A stretch of DNA of 64,000 bases from an uncultured Nocardioides sp. (GCF_947488515.1 NZ_CANKZF010000003.1:620001-684000), one strand, 5' to 3'; positions 45,458 through 54,789 are shown, counted from the first letter of the stretch. Notes: generated from the sequence alone by a model not told the origin. A program made the numbers and translations.

Positions 45458-46741
45458 CTAGACCGGCTGGGCGAGGACCGACCTCCAGGCGTCGGTGATC
45501 TTCGACGCGAGGACGTCGACATCGGGCGTGCTGGTCCTGTCCGCCGTGATGCCGAACGCCAGGCGGTCGCAATAGCTGAGGACCGCGAACCCGAGCCGCA
45601 CCCGGTCCGCGATCGGCACGACCGGGAGCAGCTGGCGGACCGGGCGGCCGAGGCAGGTCAGCGGGGTGCGGGGCCCGGGCACGTTGGTCGTCACCGTCGA
45701 GATCTGCTGCTGGGGCAGACGCAGCCCCCACCGCAGGCCGCGGTCCAGCACGGGGAACGGCAGCAGACCCGCCAGCGCCTGCAGCACCACTCCCGCCTCG
45801 GGCTCGTGCGCCCGACGCAGGCGGGCCACGCGCTCGTGGACCTGCAGCACGCGCTCGACCGGGTCGTCGTGCTCGACCGGCAGCATCGACAGCATGAGCG
45901 TCACCTGGTTGCCGGGGAGGCCGGCGGTGCCGGGTGCTCGTGACGACACCGGCAACAGGGTGCGGAGGGCGCGCGCGTCCGGCTGGCGTCCGCGCTCGAG
46001 CAGCAGCTCGCGCAAGCCGCCACTGATCGCCGAGAGAACGAGATCGTTCACCGTGACGCCGAGCTCGCGTCGGATCACCGCGGTCTCGGCGATGTCGACC
46101 TCCGTCCACGCGTAACGTCGGGTGCCGTCGAGCGGACCCAGCAGGCCCTCGCGGATCACCGGCAGCAGTGCCGTGCCGAGCGCGACGGCGCCTCGAGCCG
46201 CGGCCACCAGGCTCCGCCCGGTGACGCCGGGCGCGGTCCCGGGTGGTGTCGGCGGCGGTTCGTCCCCGGGGGCCTCCGAGTCGAACACCACGCGGTAGAG
46301 ACCCGTGCCGGACACGCCGTCGGCAAGGGTGTGGTGCACGCGCGAGAGCACCCCCCAGCGTCCGTCGGCGAGACCGTCGCACACGGTGACGTCCCAGAGC
46401 GGTCGGTCGCGATCCATCCGCTCAGCCATGGCCTCGGCCATCAGCGACGCCACCTCCGCGCGGCCGCCCGGCGCCTGGACCCGCCGCACCGTGACGTGCC
46501 GGCGCAGGTCCAGGTCGGGAGCGGCCTGCCACGAGGGCGCACGGAGCCCGAACCGGCCGGCCACGATCCGCTGCTGGTAGCGCGGCACCGTCGGCAGCCG
46601 TGAGGCGACGACCGCTCGGAGCTCGTCGATGCGCGGCGCAGGCCCGTCGAGCACCGCCAGCGAGCCGATCGCGAGGCAGGCCACCGGGTCGACGTCCTCT
46701 GCGGCGAGGAATGCGTAGGACAACGGCGTCAGGCGCTCCAT
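45458..46741 (-). CDS. WS/DGAT-family acyltransferase
   Basis: 427 aa from ATG 46741, after GGAGGAGG. The catalytic HHxxxDG motif is at residues 136-142 (VHHTLADGVSG), and the C-terminal NVPGPRTPLTCLG motif is present. WS/DGAT enzymes esterify fatty alcohols or diacylglycerol with acyl-CoA to make wax ester or triacylglycerol storage lipid. The gene is divergent from another WS/DGAT gene across a 122-nt promoter region. Confidence 0.94.
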   Translation of the reverse strand: MERLTPLSYAFLAAEDVDPVACLAIGSLAVLDGPAPRIDELRAVVASRLPTVPRYQQRIVAGRFGLRAPSWQAAPDLDLRRHVTVRRVQAPGGRAEVASLMAEAMAERMDRDRPLWDVTVCDGLADGRWGVLSRVHHTLADGVSGTGLYRVVFDSEAPGDEPPPTPPGTAPGVTGRSLVAAARGAVALGTALLPVIREGLLGPLDGTRRYAWTEVDIAETAVIRRELGVTVNDLVLSAISGGLRELLLERGRQPDARALRTLLPVSSRAPGTAGLPGNQVTLMLSMLPVEHDDPVERVLQVHERVARLRRAHEPEAGVVLQALAGLLPFPVLDRGLRWGLRLPQQQISTVTTNVPGPRTPLTCLGRPVRQLLPVVPIADRVRLGFAVLSYCDRLAFGITADRTSTPDVDVLASKITDAWRSVLAQPV

Positions 46742-46863
46742 GTGACCTCCTCCTGCGGACCAGTGTGGCGGTCGCGGCGGAATCGAGCCGGGGCCATCGG
46801 TCCCGGATCGGGCGTGACCTCCGGCCCTGCCACTCCTGCGCCGGCACCGCGAAGCATGAGGAC

Positions 46864-48168
46864 ATGACTGGTGGACGTCATCTCGTGCGACCCGTCGATG
46901 ACGTCTGGCTGGCAATGGACCGGCCGGACAACCTGATGGTCGTCGAGGGCTTGATGGTCGTCGACGGCGAGATCGACCGTGACACGTACGTCAGGCTCCT
47001 GCACGAGCGCGTCCTCGACCGTTTCCCGCGGTTTCGCCAACGCGCGCGACATGCCTGGCTGCCGTGGCCGGGGCAGTGGTGGGAGGACGACCCGTCCTTC
47101 GATCTCGACCGCCACGTCCGAGAGGTCCGGCTACCCGCGCCTGGTGACGACGCCGCTCTGGAGGACCACGTGGCGTCCTGCCTCTCCCGCGCCCTCGACC
47201 GGCAGCACCCGCCGTGGGAGGTGCACCTGATCCAGGGGTACGCAGGCGGCACGGCGATCTACACCCGGCTCCACCACGCGCTGGCCGACGGCACCGCCCT
47301 GTTCCGGGTCGTCCTCTCGCTGGCCGACGAGGAGCTCACGACGGAGCCGGTCAGCGACCGTCCCGGCCTGCTGCACGTCGCGCAGTCGGCGGTGCGCGCC
47401 CTTCCCGGGACGGGACGGTTGCTGAGGACCCCGATGGTCGCCGAGCACCTCCTCCTCGCGCGCCGGCCCGCGTCGCCGCTCTCGCTGCCGCCGCACCACG
47501 GCAAGCGCGCCGTCTGGACTCCGTCGATCGACGTGGCCGACCTGCACGGACTGCGTCGCGCGACCGGAACGACGGTCACCGACATCGTCATGTCCGCGCT
47601 GGCGGGTGCGTTGCGCCGGTGGCTGCTCACCCATGGCGCCGATCCCATGGTGGACGACCTGCCGACGATGGTGCCGGTCGACCTGCGCGGCTCTGCCGCG
47701 TTGCGGGCCGAGGACCTCGGCAACCAGTTCGCGCTGGTGCTGCTGGACCTGCCGGTCGGGGTCGACAGCCCGCTCGGCCGACTCAACGAGACCGCGGCGC
47801 GCATGCGCGCCATCAAGGACTCGCCGGAGGCATGGCTGACGTACGGCTTGCTGGAGGGGATGGGCATGATGCATCCGCGTCTGCGCGTCCACGCCACCGA
47901 CTTCTTCGCCCGAAAGGCGACCGGGGTGACCACGAGCGTCCGCGGCCCGGACCAGCCGCTGCACCTGGCCGGACTGCCCATCACGCGGCTGTGGGCGTGG
48001 GCGCCGATGTCGGCCGACCAGAGCCTGTCGACCTCGATCGTGGGCCACGCCGGCCAGATCCACGTCGGCTTCAAGGTCGACGCGGCCGCCGTGACGGACC
48101 CCGAGGCGCTGGTCGCCGGGCTGCAGGCCGAGATCGCGGAGCTCATCGCGCTCGCACCTTCGCGGTAG
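46864..48168 (+). CDS. WS/DGAT-family acyltransferase, second copy
   Basis: 434 aa from ATG 46864. The catalytic HHxxxDG is at residues 137-143 (LHHALADGTALF). It lacks the usual PLDLLRR-type start and instead begins LVRPVDDVWLAMDRPDNLMV; the C-terminal half has SVRGPDQPLHLAG in place of NVPGP. The two divergent paralogues are clearly different, so probably not redundant. Probable role in neutral lipid storage. Start supported by a preceding ATGAGGAC region, though the ribosome-binding site is weak. Confidence 0.93.
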   Translation: MTGGRHLVRPVDDVWLAMDRPDNLMVVEGLMVVDGEIDRDTYVRLLHERVLDRFPRFRQRARHAWLPWPGQWWEDDPSFDLDRHVREVRLPAPGDDAALEDHVASCLSRALDRQHPPWEVHLIQGYAGGTAIYTRLHHALADGTALFRVVLSLADEELTTEPVSDRPGLLHVAQSAVRALPGTGRLLRTPMVAEHLLLARRPASPLSLPPHHGKRAVWTPSIDVADLHGLRRATGTTVTDIVMSALAGALRRWLLTHGADPMVDDLPTMVPVDLRGSAALRAEDLGNQFALVLLDLPVGVDSPLGRLNETAARMRAIKDSPEAWLTYGLLEGMGMMHPRLRVHATDFFARKATGVTTSVRGPDQPLHLAGLPITRLWAWAPMSADQSLSTSIVGHAGQIHVGFKVDAAAVTDPEALVAGLQAEIAELIALAPSR

Positions 48169-48305
48169 GCCGGATGGTGGGGCGGCTCGTCGTCCTGACA
48201 ACCTGCGCCGGACCGCCGGCGGGAACCTGCTCCTGGAGTTCGCACACCGACGAGCACGTCCGGCCCACCGATGGTGGTGAGTCGACGTATGAGGTCTGAT
48301 GTCCT

Positions 48306-49307
48306 ATGACGAAGATTCGGGTCGGTCTCGTGGCTGATCCAGCCGCGCCCACCGCGATCGCACGACGGATGTCCGACCTGAGTCCGCCCCACGGGGGTGA
48401 CACGTGGGACATCACCGTCGTGAGCGAGCCCTTCACCACCGGGTCCGAGGACGTCGAGAAGGCCGTGGGTCGGCTTCAGGGCCGGGCACATGAGCGGGAC
48501 TGGGACCTGGTCGTCGGCCTGACCGAACTACCCCTCCATGACGACGAGGGCCGACACCTGCTGGTCCAGACGGACCGGGCGCAACGGACCGCGGTGCTTT
48601 CGCTGCCCGCCCTGGGCGGGATCCGTATGCACGCCCGGTCCCGTCGAGCGGTGCGCTCACTGATCAGCTCGATGTCGGAGCCCAGCACCCAGGACGGCGA
48701 ACAACGCGTGGTCCTGCCGCACCAGCGTGGCCGGTGGCGCCTGCTCCTGGGCATGGTGCTCGCAAACCGTCCGTGGCTGCTCGTCCCGGGCCTGAAGTCC
48801 GCGCTCGTGGCGGCCCTGGCAACCGGTGCCGTGGCCACCGTCAACTCGACCGTCTGGCTGCTGGCGGACTCGCTGTCGTGGTGGCGCCTCGTGGTGGCCA
48901 CGATCGCCTCGATCGCGCTTGTCGTGGGCTGGCTCGTGATCGACGGCGAGCTATGGGACCGACCTGACGACGAGTCGCTCCGGGCTCGAGAGAGGTCCAG
49001 GCTCTACAACGCCTCGACCGTGGTGACCCTGACGGCCGGCGTGCTGATCTGCTACGTCGCGCTCTACATCGTGAACCTGGCGTGGGCGTTCTTCGTCCTG
49101 GACCCCGATCTCATGGGCGGGTACCTCAATGATGGGGTCGGATACCCCGACCTGTTGGTCCTGGCCTGGTTCGTGGCCTCGGCTGCCACCGTCGGGGGCG
49201 GTCTCGGATCCGGCCTGGAGACCGATGAGGCGATCCGCGCCGCCGCCTACTCCAAGCGCGAGGAGGAACGTCGCGATCGACTCGCGAGCGACCGGCACTC
49301 GATGTAG
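48306..49307 (+). CDS. Membrane protein, unknown family
   Basis: 333 aa from ATG 48306. The first 150 residues are soluble and look like an enzyme-like or Rossmann-like fold (TKIRVGLVADPAAPTAIARR, WDLVVGLTELPLHDDEGRH). Five hydrophobic helices follow, e.g. LKSALVAALATGAVATVNST and ASTVVTLTAGVLICYVALYI. It ends in a charged tail. I do not recognise a family. It stands alone, 137 nt after the WS/DGAT gene. Confidence 0.75.
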   Translation: MTKIRVGLVADPAAPTAIARRMSDLSPPHGGDTWDITVVSEPFTTGSEDVEKAVGRLQGRAHERDWDLVVGLTELPLHDDEGRHLLVQTDRAQRTAVLSLPALGGIRMHARSRRAVRSLISSMSEPSTQDGEQRVVLPHQRGRWRLLLGMVLANRPWLLVPGLKSALVAALATGAVATVNSTVWLLADSLSWWRLVVATIASIALVVGWLVIDGELWDRPDDESLRARERSRLYNASTVVTLTAGVLICYVALYIVNLAWAFFVLDPDLMGGYLNDGVGYPDLLVLAWFVASAATVGGGLGSGLETDEAIRAAAYSKREEERRDRLASDRHSM

Positions 49308-49346
49308 CCGGCCGGACCCGGGCAGCACGCCCGCCGGTCGTCGTAC

Positions 49347-49574
49347 CTACCTGCCGTCGTCGCGCGGCCCCTTTGGGCGCGGCAGGACCGCCAGGACCAT
49401 GCCGATGTAGGTCTGGAACTCGGCCATGAAGGCCCGGAGGAACTCGCGGGTGGCGTCGCTGGTGACCTCACCGTCATCGAGGAAGACCTCAGGCGAGTAC
49501 TGGATGTATGCCTCGGGCGAGGTCATCTGGCGTGCGTTGCAGAAGCTGAGCACGCCGGGCGCTCGACCATACGC
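49347..49574 (-). pseudogene. Truncated NADPH-dependent FMN reductase (C-terminal piece)
   Basis: About 75 residues of an FMN-reductase-like C-terminus remain: APGVLSFCNARQMTSPEAY, then IQYSPEVFLDDGEVTSDATR and EFLRAFMAEFQTYIG. The N-terminal flavin-binding part is missing. The frame runs straight upstream into the remnant of a response-regulator gene in another frame, so a deletion appears to have fused two genes. A GTG at 49553 gives a 68-codon ORF, but a full-length enzyme is absent. Confidence 0.6.
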
Positions 49575-49645
49575 ACCAAGACGTCGCGGATGTCCTCGTT
49601 GTCATCGACGACCAGGAAGCGCAGCGACCCATCATCTGAGCTCAC
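49562..49645 (-). pseudogene. Response regulator receiver-domain fragment
   Basis: GTG 49645 with a nearby GAGAGGT site begins about 28 residues of a CheY-like receiver domain: SSDDGSLRFLVVDDNEDIRD then VLVRMVER. The two acidic residues of the phosphorylation pocket (DDNED) are present but the domain ends abruptly; its frame stops soon after the junction with the FMN-reductase piece. Evidence of a deletion scar. Confidence 0.6.
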
Positions 49646-49877
49646 GTTGGCAGACCTCTCGAGTGAAGGAACGATGCACGCCACCGACCGCGCTCGCGCC
49701 AGGCCCGTTCAGGTGATGGCACCTGGGTGCGGCGGGTGCGTGTCGGCTCAAGTCTGACGTCGGCAGCGGGGCACGCTGCCCGGTTCGGCGACGCGCCGCG
49801 CATTACGGCGCGTGAACGGCGCGAAGCGGCTCATCCGCTGGCCTGCGTGAGTCCAGCTGATCCGCTCATCGCGAGGC

Positions 49878-52244
49878 TCAGGTCCGCTCGAGCCGCCGGG
49901 CGAGGTACGGCGCGGTCAGGCTCGCCTCGGCCTTCACGATGTCGGCAGGTGTGCCGGTCGCGACGACCCGACCGCCGGCGTCTCCCCCACCCGGGCCGAG
50001 GTCGATGACCCAGTCGGCGGTTGCGATCGCGTCGAGGTCGTGCTCGACGAGGACCACCGTGTTGCCGGCGTCGACGAGCCGGTGCAACTGGCGCAGCAGG
50101 AGTGCGGTGTCCGCGGGGTGCAGTCCCGACGTCGGCTCGTCGAGCAGGTAGAGCGCGTGGCCGCGGTGCGCCCGCTGCAACTCGGTGGCGAGCTTGATGC
50201 GTTGTGCCTCGCCGCCGCTGAGCTCGGTCGCCGGTTGTCCCAGGCGCAGGTAGCCCAGGCCCACCTCGCGCAGCGTCTGAAGGCTGCGAGCGGCGGCCGG
50301 CACGTCGGTGAGGAACGTCGCGGCGTCGTCGACGGACAGGGCGAGGACCTCTGCGATGTTCTTGCCGCGGTAGGTGATCTCGAGGGTCTCTGCTTTGTAG
50401 CGATCGCCGTGGCAGGTCGGGCAGGGTGCGTAGGTGCCGGGCAGGAAGAGCAGCTCGACGGTGACGAATCCCTCGCCCTGACAGGTCTCGCAGCGGCCCT
50501 CGGGGACGTTGAAGGAGAAGCGGCCCGCGCCGTAGCCGCGGGCCCGGGCCGCGTCCGTCGTGGCGTACAGCTTGCGCACGGCGTCGAACATCCCCGTGTA
50601 CGTCGCGAGGTTGGACCGCGGCGTCCGCCCGATCGGCCGTTGGTCGACGAGCACCAGTCGGTCGAACGATGCCAAGGCGGTCGGGTCCTCGGCGAGGACG
50701 TGGCTGACCAGGGTGGACTTGCCGGAACCGGACACCCCGGTGACGGCGGTCAGGACGCAGAGCGGGACGTCGACGGCCAGGTCGCGCAGGTTGTGGCGGC
50801 GCACACCTGCCAGCCGCAACCAGCCCTGCGGAGCACGGACGTCATGCACCAGTCGCTCGGCGCGCCCGAACAGGTGGGCGCTGGTGGCCGACTCGGTGAC
50901 GTCCTCGAGACCCGCAACCGGGCCGCTGTAGAGCACGCGGCCCCCGGCCTCGCCCGCCCCGGGGCCGATGTCGACGACCCAGTCCGCACGTCGTACGACG
51001 TCGAGGTCGTGCTCCACGACGAACAGCGAGTTGCCGGACGACTTCAGGCGGTCCAGGACGTCCAGCAGCGGCTCCGCGTCGGCCGGGTGCAGGCCGGCAG
51101 AGGGCTCGTCCAGGACGTACACGACCCCGAACAGTCCGGAACGCAGCTGGGTAGCGATCCGCAGACGCTGCGCCTCACCCGGTGACAAGGTCGTCGAGCT
51201 CCGTCCCAGGCTCAGGTAGCCCAGGCCCAGGTCGAGGAGCACCTCGATGCGGGCGACCAGGTCGGCGCAGATCCGCACCGCGACCTCGTTGGTCTCCTCG
51301 GGGAGCTCGGCGACCGGCCGCAGCAGCGCGACCAGCTGGGTGAACGGTAGGTCGTTGACCTCGGCGATCGAGCGCCCGAGGAAGGCCACCGCGAGGGCCT
51401 CCGGCCGTAGTCCGCTGCCCTGGCACTCCGGGCAGGGCGCGTCCTCCACGAATCGCAGGGCACGTTCGCGCATCCGCTCGCTCTTGGAGTCGGCCAAGAC
51501 GTGCATGACGTGCTTGCGCGCGCTCCAGAACTTCCCGTAGTAGCCGTGGTCGACACGATCGCGTTCTGGCTTGATGAGCACCGATGGCTGCTCGTCGGTG
51601 AAGAGCAGCCAGTCGCGGTCCCGCTTCCTGAGTCTGCGCCACGGCGTGTCGGTGTCGATACCGAGACCGGTGACGATGCTGCGCAGGTTGGCACCCTGCC
51701 AGGCACCGGGCCAGGCGGCGATGGCGCCCTCGCGGATGCTCAGGGACGGGTCGGGGACGAGCAGCTCCTCGGTGACGTCGTGCACGACGCCCAGACCATG
51801 GCAGCGCGGACACGCGCCCGCCGCGGTGTTGGGCGAGAACGCCTCGGCCGGGAGGTGGTCGGCCCCGGCTGGGTAGTCCCCTGCTCGCGAGTAGAGGATC
51901 CGCAGCAGGTTGGAAAGGGTGGTCAGGGTTCCGACCGACGACCGGGAGCTGGCCGCCCCGCGGCGCTGCTGCAGCGCGACCGCCGGCGGGAGCCCGGTGA
52001 TCTCCTGGACGTGCGGAGCACCGACCTGCTGCAGCAGCCGGCGCGCGTACGGCGCCACGGACTCGAAGTACCGACGCTGTGCCTCGGCGTACAGCGTCCC
52101 GAACGCCAGCGACGACTTCCCGGACCCTGAGATCCCGGTGAAGGCCACCATCGCGTCGCGGGGCACGTCGACATCGACGTTGCGGAGGTTGTGCTCGTTG
52201 GCGCCGCGGACGCGGACGAAGCCGTCAGTCGCGTCGGAGGTCAC
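49878..52244 (-). CDS. Short UvrA paralogue (ABC-type)
   Basis: 788 aa from GTG 52244. Two ABC ATPase modules each with Walker A (GISGSGKSS, GVSGSGKST), signature motifs and Walker B (YVLDEPSAGLHP, YLLDEPTSGLHP). Four zinc-finger CxxC pairs are present (CPRCHG, CPECQG, CETCQG, CPTCHG). At under 800 residues it is shorter than the about 950-residue UvrA1 and looks like the class-II UvrA/DrrC-type paralogue seen in actinobacteria and Deinococcus, with a role in DNA damage or drug tolerance rather than main-line NER. No uvrB or uvrC is nearby. Confidence 0.92.
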   Translation of the reverse strand: MTSDATDGFVRVRGANEHNLRNVDVDVPRDAMVAFTGISGSGKSSLAFGTLYAEAQRRYFESVAPYARRLLQQVGAPHVQEITGLPPAVALQQRRGAASSRSSVGTLTTLSNLLRILYSRAGDYPAGADHLPAEAFSPNTAAGACPRCHGLGVVHDVTEELLVPDPSLSIREGAIAAWPGAWQGANLRSIVTGLGIDTDTPWRRLRKRDRDWLLFTDEQPSVLIKPERDRVDHGYYGKFWSARKHVMHVLADSKSERMRERALRFVEDAPCPECQGSGLRPEALAVAFLGRSIAEVNDLPFTQLVALLRPVAELPEETNEVAVRICADLVARIEVLLDLGLGYLSLGRSSTTLSPGEAQRLRIATQLRSGLFGVVYVLDEPSAGLHPADAEPLLDVLDRLKSSGNSLFVVEHDLDVVRRADWVVDIGPGAGEAGGRVLYSGPVAGLEDVTESATSAHLFGRAERLVHDVRAPQGWLRLAGVRRHNLRDLAVDVPLCVLTAVTGVSGSGKSTLVSHVLAEDPTALASFDRLVLVDQRPIGRTPRSNLATYTGMFDAVRKLYATTDAARARGYGAGRFSFNVPEGRCETCQGEGFVTVELLFLPGTYAPCPTCHGDRYKAETLEITYRGKNIAEVLALSVDDAATFLTDVPAAARSLQTLREVGLGYLRLGQPATELSGGEAQRIKLATELQRAHRGHALYLLDEPTSGLHPADTALLLRQLHRLVDAGNTVVLVEHDLDAIATADWVIDLGPGGGDAGGRVVATGTPADIVKAEASLTAPYLARRLERT

Positions 52245-52514
52245 ACGTCCGCGTACCCAGTCCGGACACGACGCATGTGGTGATCTCGTCCGGCCGAGCT
52301 GCAGCAACGCGGTGCTCACGGACGTGGTCAACCTGCCCCGTTCGTCCACCGACCGTTCGCACACGCCTCATCAGGCGGTTGGCCACGAGGATGCCGCCGA
52401 GCCGAGTGCGCCGACGACGAGGGACGTGGCGCACGTCCAGACGAGCTGGGAGCCCCGGATCCCGAGGCAGACTCGGAACAAGTGCGGAACAGCCCATTTT
52501 CGTTCACATGAAGA

Positions 52515-52555
52515 AACCGGCTCTGACTCAGCGTTTCCGCTGGCCAGAGCCGGTT
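52515..52555 (-). terminator. Original chromosomal terminator of tRNA-Pro
   Basis: Arms 52515-52525 (AACCGGCTCTG) and 52545-52555 (CAGAGCCGGTT) form a perfect 11-bp outer stem with an inner CAGCG/CGCTG stem. On the minus strand the hairpin is followed by TTTCTTC. It lies just outside the left att repeat, where the tRNA terminator would have been before integration. Confidence 0.7.
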
Positions 52556-52556
52556 C

Positions 52557-52605
52557 TTCTCGGTCGGGCTGACAGGATTTGAACCTGCGACCCCTTGACC
52601 CCCAG
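52557..52605. repeat. Left att repeat (tRNA-Pro 3' fragment)
   Basis: 49 bp identical to 56983-57031. It duplicates the T-arm, variable region and anticodon 3' half of tRNA-Pro but lacks the 5' half, so the intact gene is at the right-hand end. Beyond 52605 the match stops abruptly, giving the boundary of identity. Confidence 0.9.
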
Positions 52606-52700
52606 ACGTCCGAATCTCACGCTCAGAGTACTTGGTCTGAGCGTGAATCGGGATCACCTTAGATGATCTGAGCTCACGTCAGTTGCGCTGGCGCACGCCA

Positions 52701-52734
52701 GTTTGGACCCCGTTTTGGACCCCGTTTGGACCCC
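52701..52734. repeat. Triple TTTGGACCCC repeat near the left end
   Basis: Three near-identical direct units: GTTTGGACCCC (52701-52711), GTTTTGGACCCC (52712-52723) and GTTTGGACCCC (52724-52734). They lie between the left att repeat and the integrase gene. The right end carries related GGGGTCC and TTTGACCCC motifs. Most likely arm-type integrase or excisionase binding sites. Confidence 0.7.
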
Positions 52735-52953
52735 GTTCTGGGGCCAGCTATGCCACCTGCCTGATCCCCGCGACTGAGGTCGCTGACCTGGCAGGTGGCT
52801 TTTGTCGTTGCCATCGAGCGCGACGACCAGCCCACCCCGTGGCTTCGACCCGCGGGCGCTGCCCTCGGTACCGCCGCCAACAGCTCGCCGATCCACCCAC
52901 AACAGAAGAGAGACGCAACGTGACATCACGACCACAGACCACACGGGCTCGCC

Positions 52954-54108
52954 ATGGCGTGGGCTGAACGACATGGACCGCGCATCTATCGCGGCCGGTA
53001 CAGAGATGGATATGGCAGACGCCACACCGCTGGGTCGAGCACCTCGAAGCGGAAGGCACTGCGCATGGCCCAGGAGGCCGAGATTCGGTCACGGCGCGGC
53101 ACGCGAAAGGACAAGGAGCCGGGAACGATTCTGTTCGCTACCTACTTCGAGGACCACTGGCTGCCCAACCGGGTCGGCGAGGTGTCCACGCTCGCCTCCT
53201 ATCGCTCGCACTTCAGCGCCGCTCTTCAGCCGGCGTTCGGCGCGAGAGCGATTGAAGACATCACAGCCACGATGATTCAGCGATGGATCGCTCGCCAGAT
53301 CGACGCCGGTGTCCGTCCGGGCACGATCCGCTCGCACTACAGGACGCTGGCAACCGTCCTTGGGGCAAAGAGAGGGGTGTCAGCTGTGCGCGACGGCCTC
53401 ATCGAGAGTTCACCATGCTTCGGGATCGACCTCCCGCACGCACCGGCGCGCGAAATCGAGGCATACACCGTCCGTGAGGTCGACTTGCTCGTGTCGCACA
53501 TGGACCCCTGGTGGCGTCCGTTGATCGTTCTCGCCGTCGACAGTGGCCTGCGGTGGGGTGAACTCATGGGCCTGGAGGTCAGAGACTTCTCCGCCAACCA
53601 CACCAACCTCACTGTGCGTCGCACGGTCATCGAGGTCCCGGCGTCGGTCGATCCGTCTCGATTCTTGTCGAAGCCCTACCCCAAGGGCCGCAAGTCCCGA
53701 ACAGTTGCTCTAAGCCCCGAGGGGGCGAGCGCAGCGGCGGATCTCATCTCGGATCGACGCCTGTCTCGGACAGATCGACTCTTCTCTGTCCCGGCTGGGG
53801 CGCAGGCCAAGCGTACCGAGCAGTGGCCCGGCGGCCTGCCCGTAAGCAGGAGCACGTTTGGATCAACCGTGTGGAGGCCGGCTCATCGGTCAGGTGGAGT
53901 ACGCCAGCGTCGATTTCATGACTTGCGAGTCACGCACATCACATGGCTCTTGAGCGGCGGCGCGGACGTTTCTGCGGTCATGCGCCGCGTTGGCCACACG
54001 CGGCTGTCGACAACGCAGGTGTATCTAGCGGCACTCCCTGACGCCGACGAATTGGCGGTCGACGCCCTTATGAGAGTTCGCAATCGCCATCGAACTATTG
54101 AGGACTGA
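52954..54108 (+). CDS. Tyrosine recombinase/integrase
   Basis: 384 aa from ATG 52954. An N-terminal arm-binding region (RIYRGRYRDGYGRRHTAGS) and SAM-like core-binding domain (about 60-150) precede the catalytic domain. The active-site residues are Arg200 (GLRWGEL), His322 and Arg325 (HDLR), His348 (VGHTR) and the nucleophile Tyr357 (TTQVYL); a Lys near 244 fits the beta-hairpin. It should integrate and excise this element at tRNA-Pro. No excisionase gene is evident. Confidence 0.95.
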   Translation: MAWAERHGPRIYRGRYRDGYGRRHTAGSSTSKRKALRMAQEAEIRSRRGTRKDKEPGTILFATYFEDHWLPNRVGEVSTLASYRSHFSAALQPAFGARAIEDITATMIQRWIARQIDAGVRPGTIRSHYRTLATVLGAKRGVSAVRDGLIESSPCFGIDLPHAPAREIEAYTVREVDLLVSHMDPWWRPLIVLAVDSGLRWGELMGLEVRDFSANHTNLTVRRTVIEVPASVDPSRFLSKPYPKGRKSRTVALSPEGASAAADLISDRRLSRTDRLFSVPAGAQAKRTEQWPGGLPVSRSTFGSTVWRPAHRSGGVRQRRFHDLRVTHITWLLSGGADVSAVMRRVGHTRLSTTQVYLAALPDADELAVDALMRVRNRHRTIED

Positions 54109-54227
54109 TGGTTGACCCTCAGCATCTCCCCGCTTCCGCACCGGGTACGCGCTCGGTGATGGACGCTGCCTCAGCGCTGGTGTCTACTACTGGGGACAGC
54201 CGACATTCGGAACATGGAGGTGCTGAC

Positions 54228-54485
54228 ATGGGTACGACGTTCATGATCGCCGTCATCATCGGAGTGGTCTTCGGTGCGGCATCCTCGCTGGCCACCCGCA
54301 AGCTGGGTGTCTGGACGGGAGTCGGGCTTGCCGTGGGCTTCACCGTCTTCGCGCTGGCGCTGCTCGCAGTGGTCGACCTCGGCGTGGTGGTCACAGCGAT
54401 GATCGCGTTCGCCGTGACGGCCGCGATCTTCGATCCTCGACCGGAGAAGGCTCAGCCGGAGAGGGCGCTGGCGACCACCGGCTAG
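54228..54485 (+). CDS. Small membrane protein, 85 aa
   Basis: ATG 54228 after GGAGG. Three hydrophobic segments are visible: FMIAVIIGVVFGAASSLA, then GVGLAVGFTVFALALLAVV and VVVTAMIAFAVTAAIF, and the tail is basic/polar. No family recognised. A longer frame starts at 54108 but lacks a ribosome-binding site. It could be an element-encoded pore or accessory protein; nothing in sequence decides. Confidence 0.6.
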   Translation: MGTTFMIAVIIGVVFGAASSLATRKLGVWTGVGLAVGFTVFALALLAVVDLGVVVTAMIAFAVTAAIFDPRPEKAQPERALATTG

Positions 54486-54507
54486 CACCGACGCAACGCA
54501 ACACCGG

Positions 54508-54548
54508 ACGCTCGTTCCCTATGGGAGGGACGGGCGTTTCGTCATTTC
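54508..54548. terminator. Hairpin between two converging genes
   Basis: An imperfect stem (ACGCTCGTTCCC with GGGAGGGACGGGCGT) is followed by TTTCGTCATTTC on the plus strand. It lies between the small membrane protein and the convergent minus-strand ORF, so it may terminate both transcripts. Confidence 0.5.
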
Positions 54549-54739
54549 AGGGAGGACCGGGCAACGGTGAAGCGCTGCCCGGTCCTCGTCTTGACCCTGA
54601 CCATCGGCCAGCCGTCGCCGTCCGTCCCGAAGTCCTCGAGCACGACGGTGTCGTCGCCCCAGATCAGCCGGGCCACCACCTCCTGGCCGCGCTGGATGTA
54701 GTCCAGGGGCGTTGTGTTCAGGCAGCAATGTCGCACCAC
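54542..54739 (-). CDS. Short ORF, about 65 aa, divergent from the HEPN-motif gene
   Basis: From GTG 54739 (other GTGs occur at 54736 and 54796). The C-terminal 50 residues look protein-like: DYIQRGQEVVARLIWGDDTV then GWPMVRVKTRTGQRFTVAR, a beta-rich composition. It is head-to-head with the 621-aa gene with about 50 nt between starts. No family recognised. A regulatory or antitoxin role is conceivable but unsupported. The start is uncertain. Confidence 0.5.
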   Translation of the reverse strand: MVRHCCLNTTPLDYIQRGQEVVARLIWGDDTVVLEDFGTDGDGWPMVRVKTRTGQRFTVARSSLK

Positions 54740-54789
54740 GCAGGCACAATGAGCCGGAGAGTTGTTGGGGACTAAGAAGGCGGTCAGAT

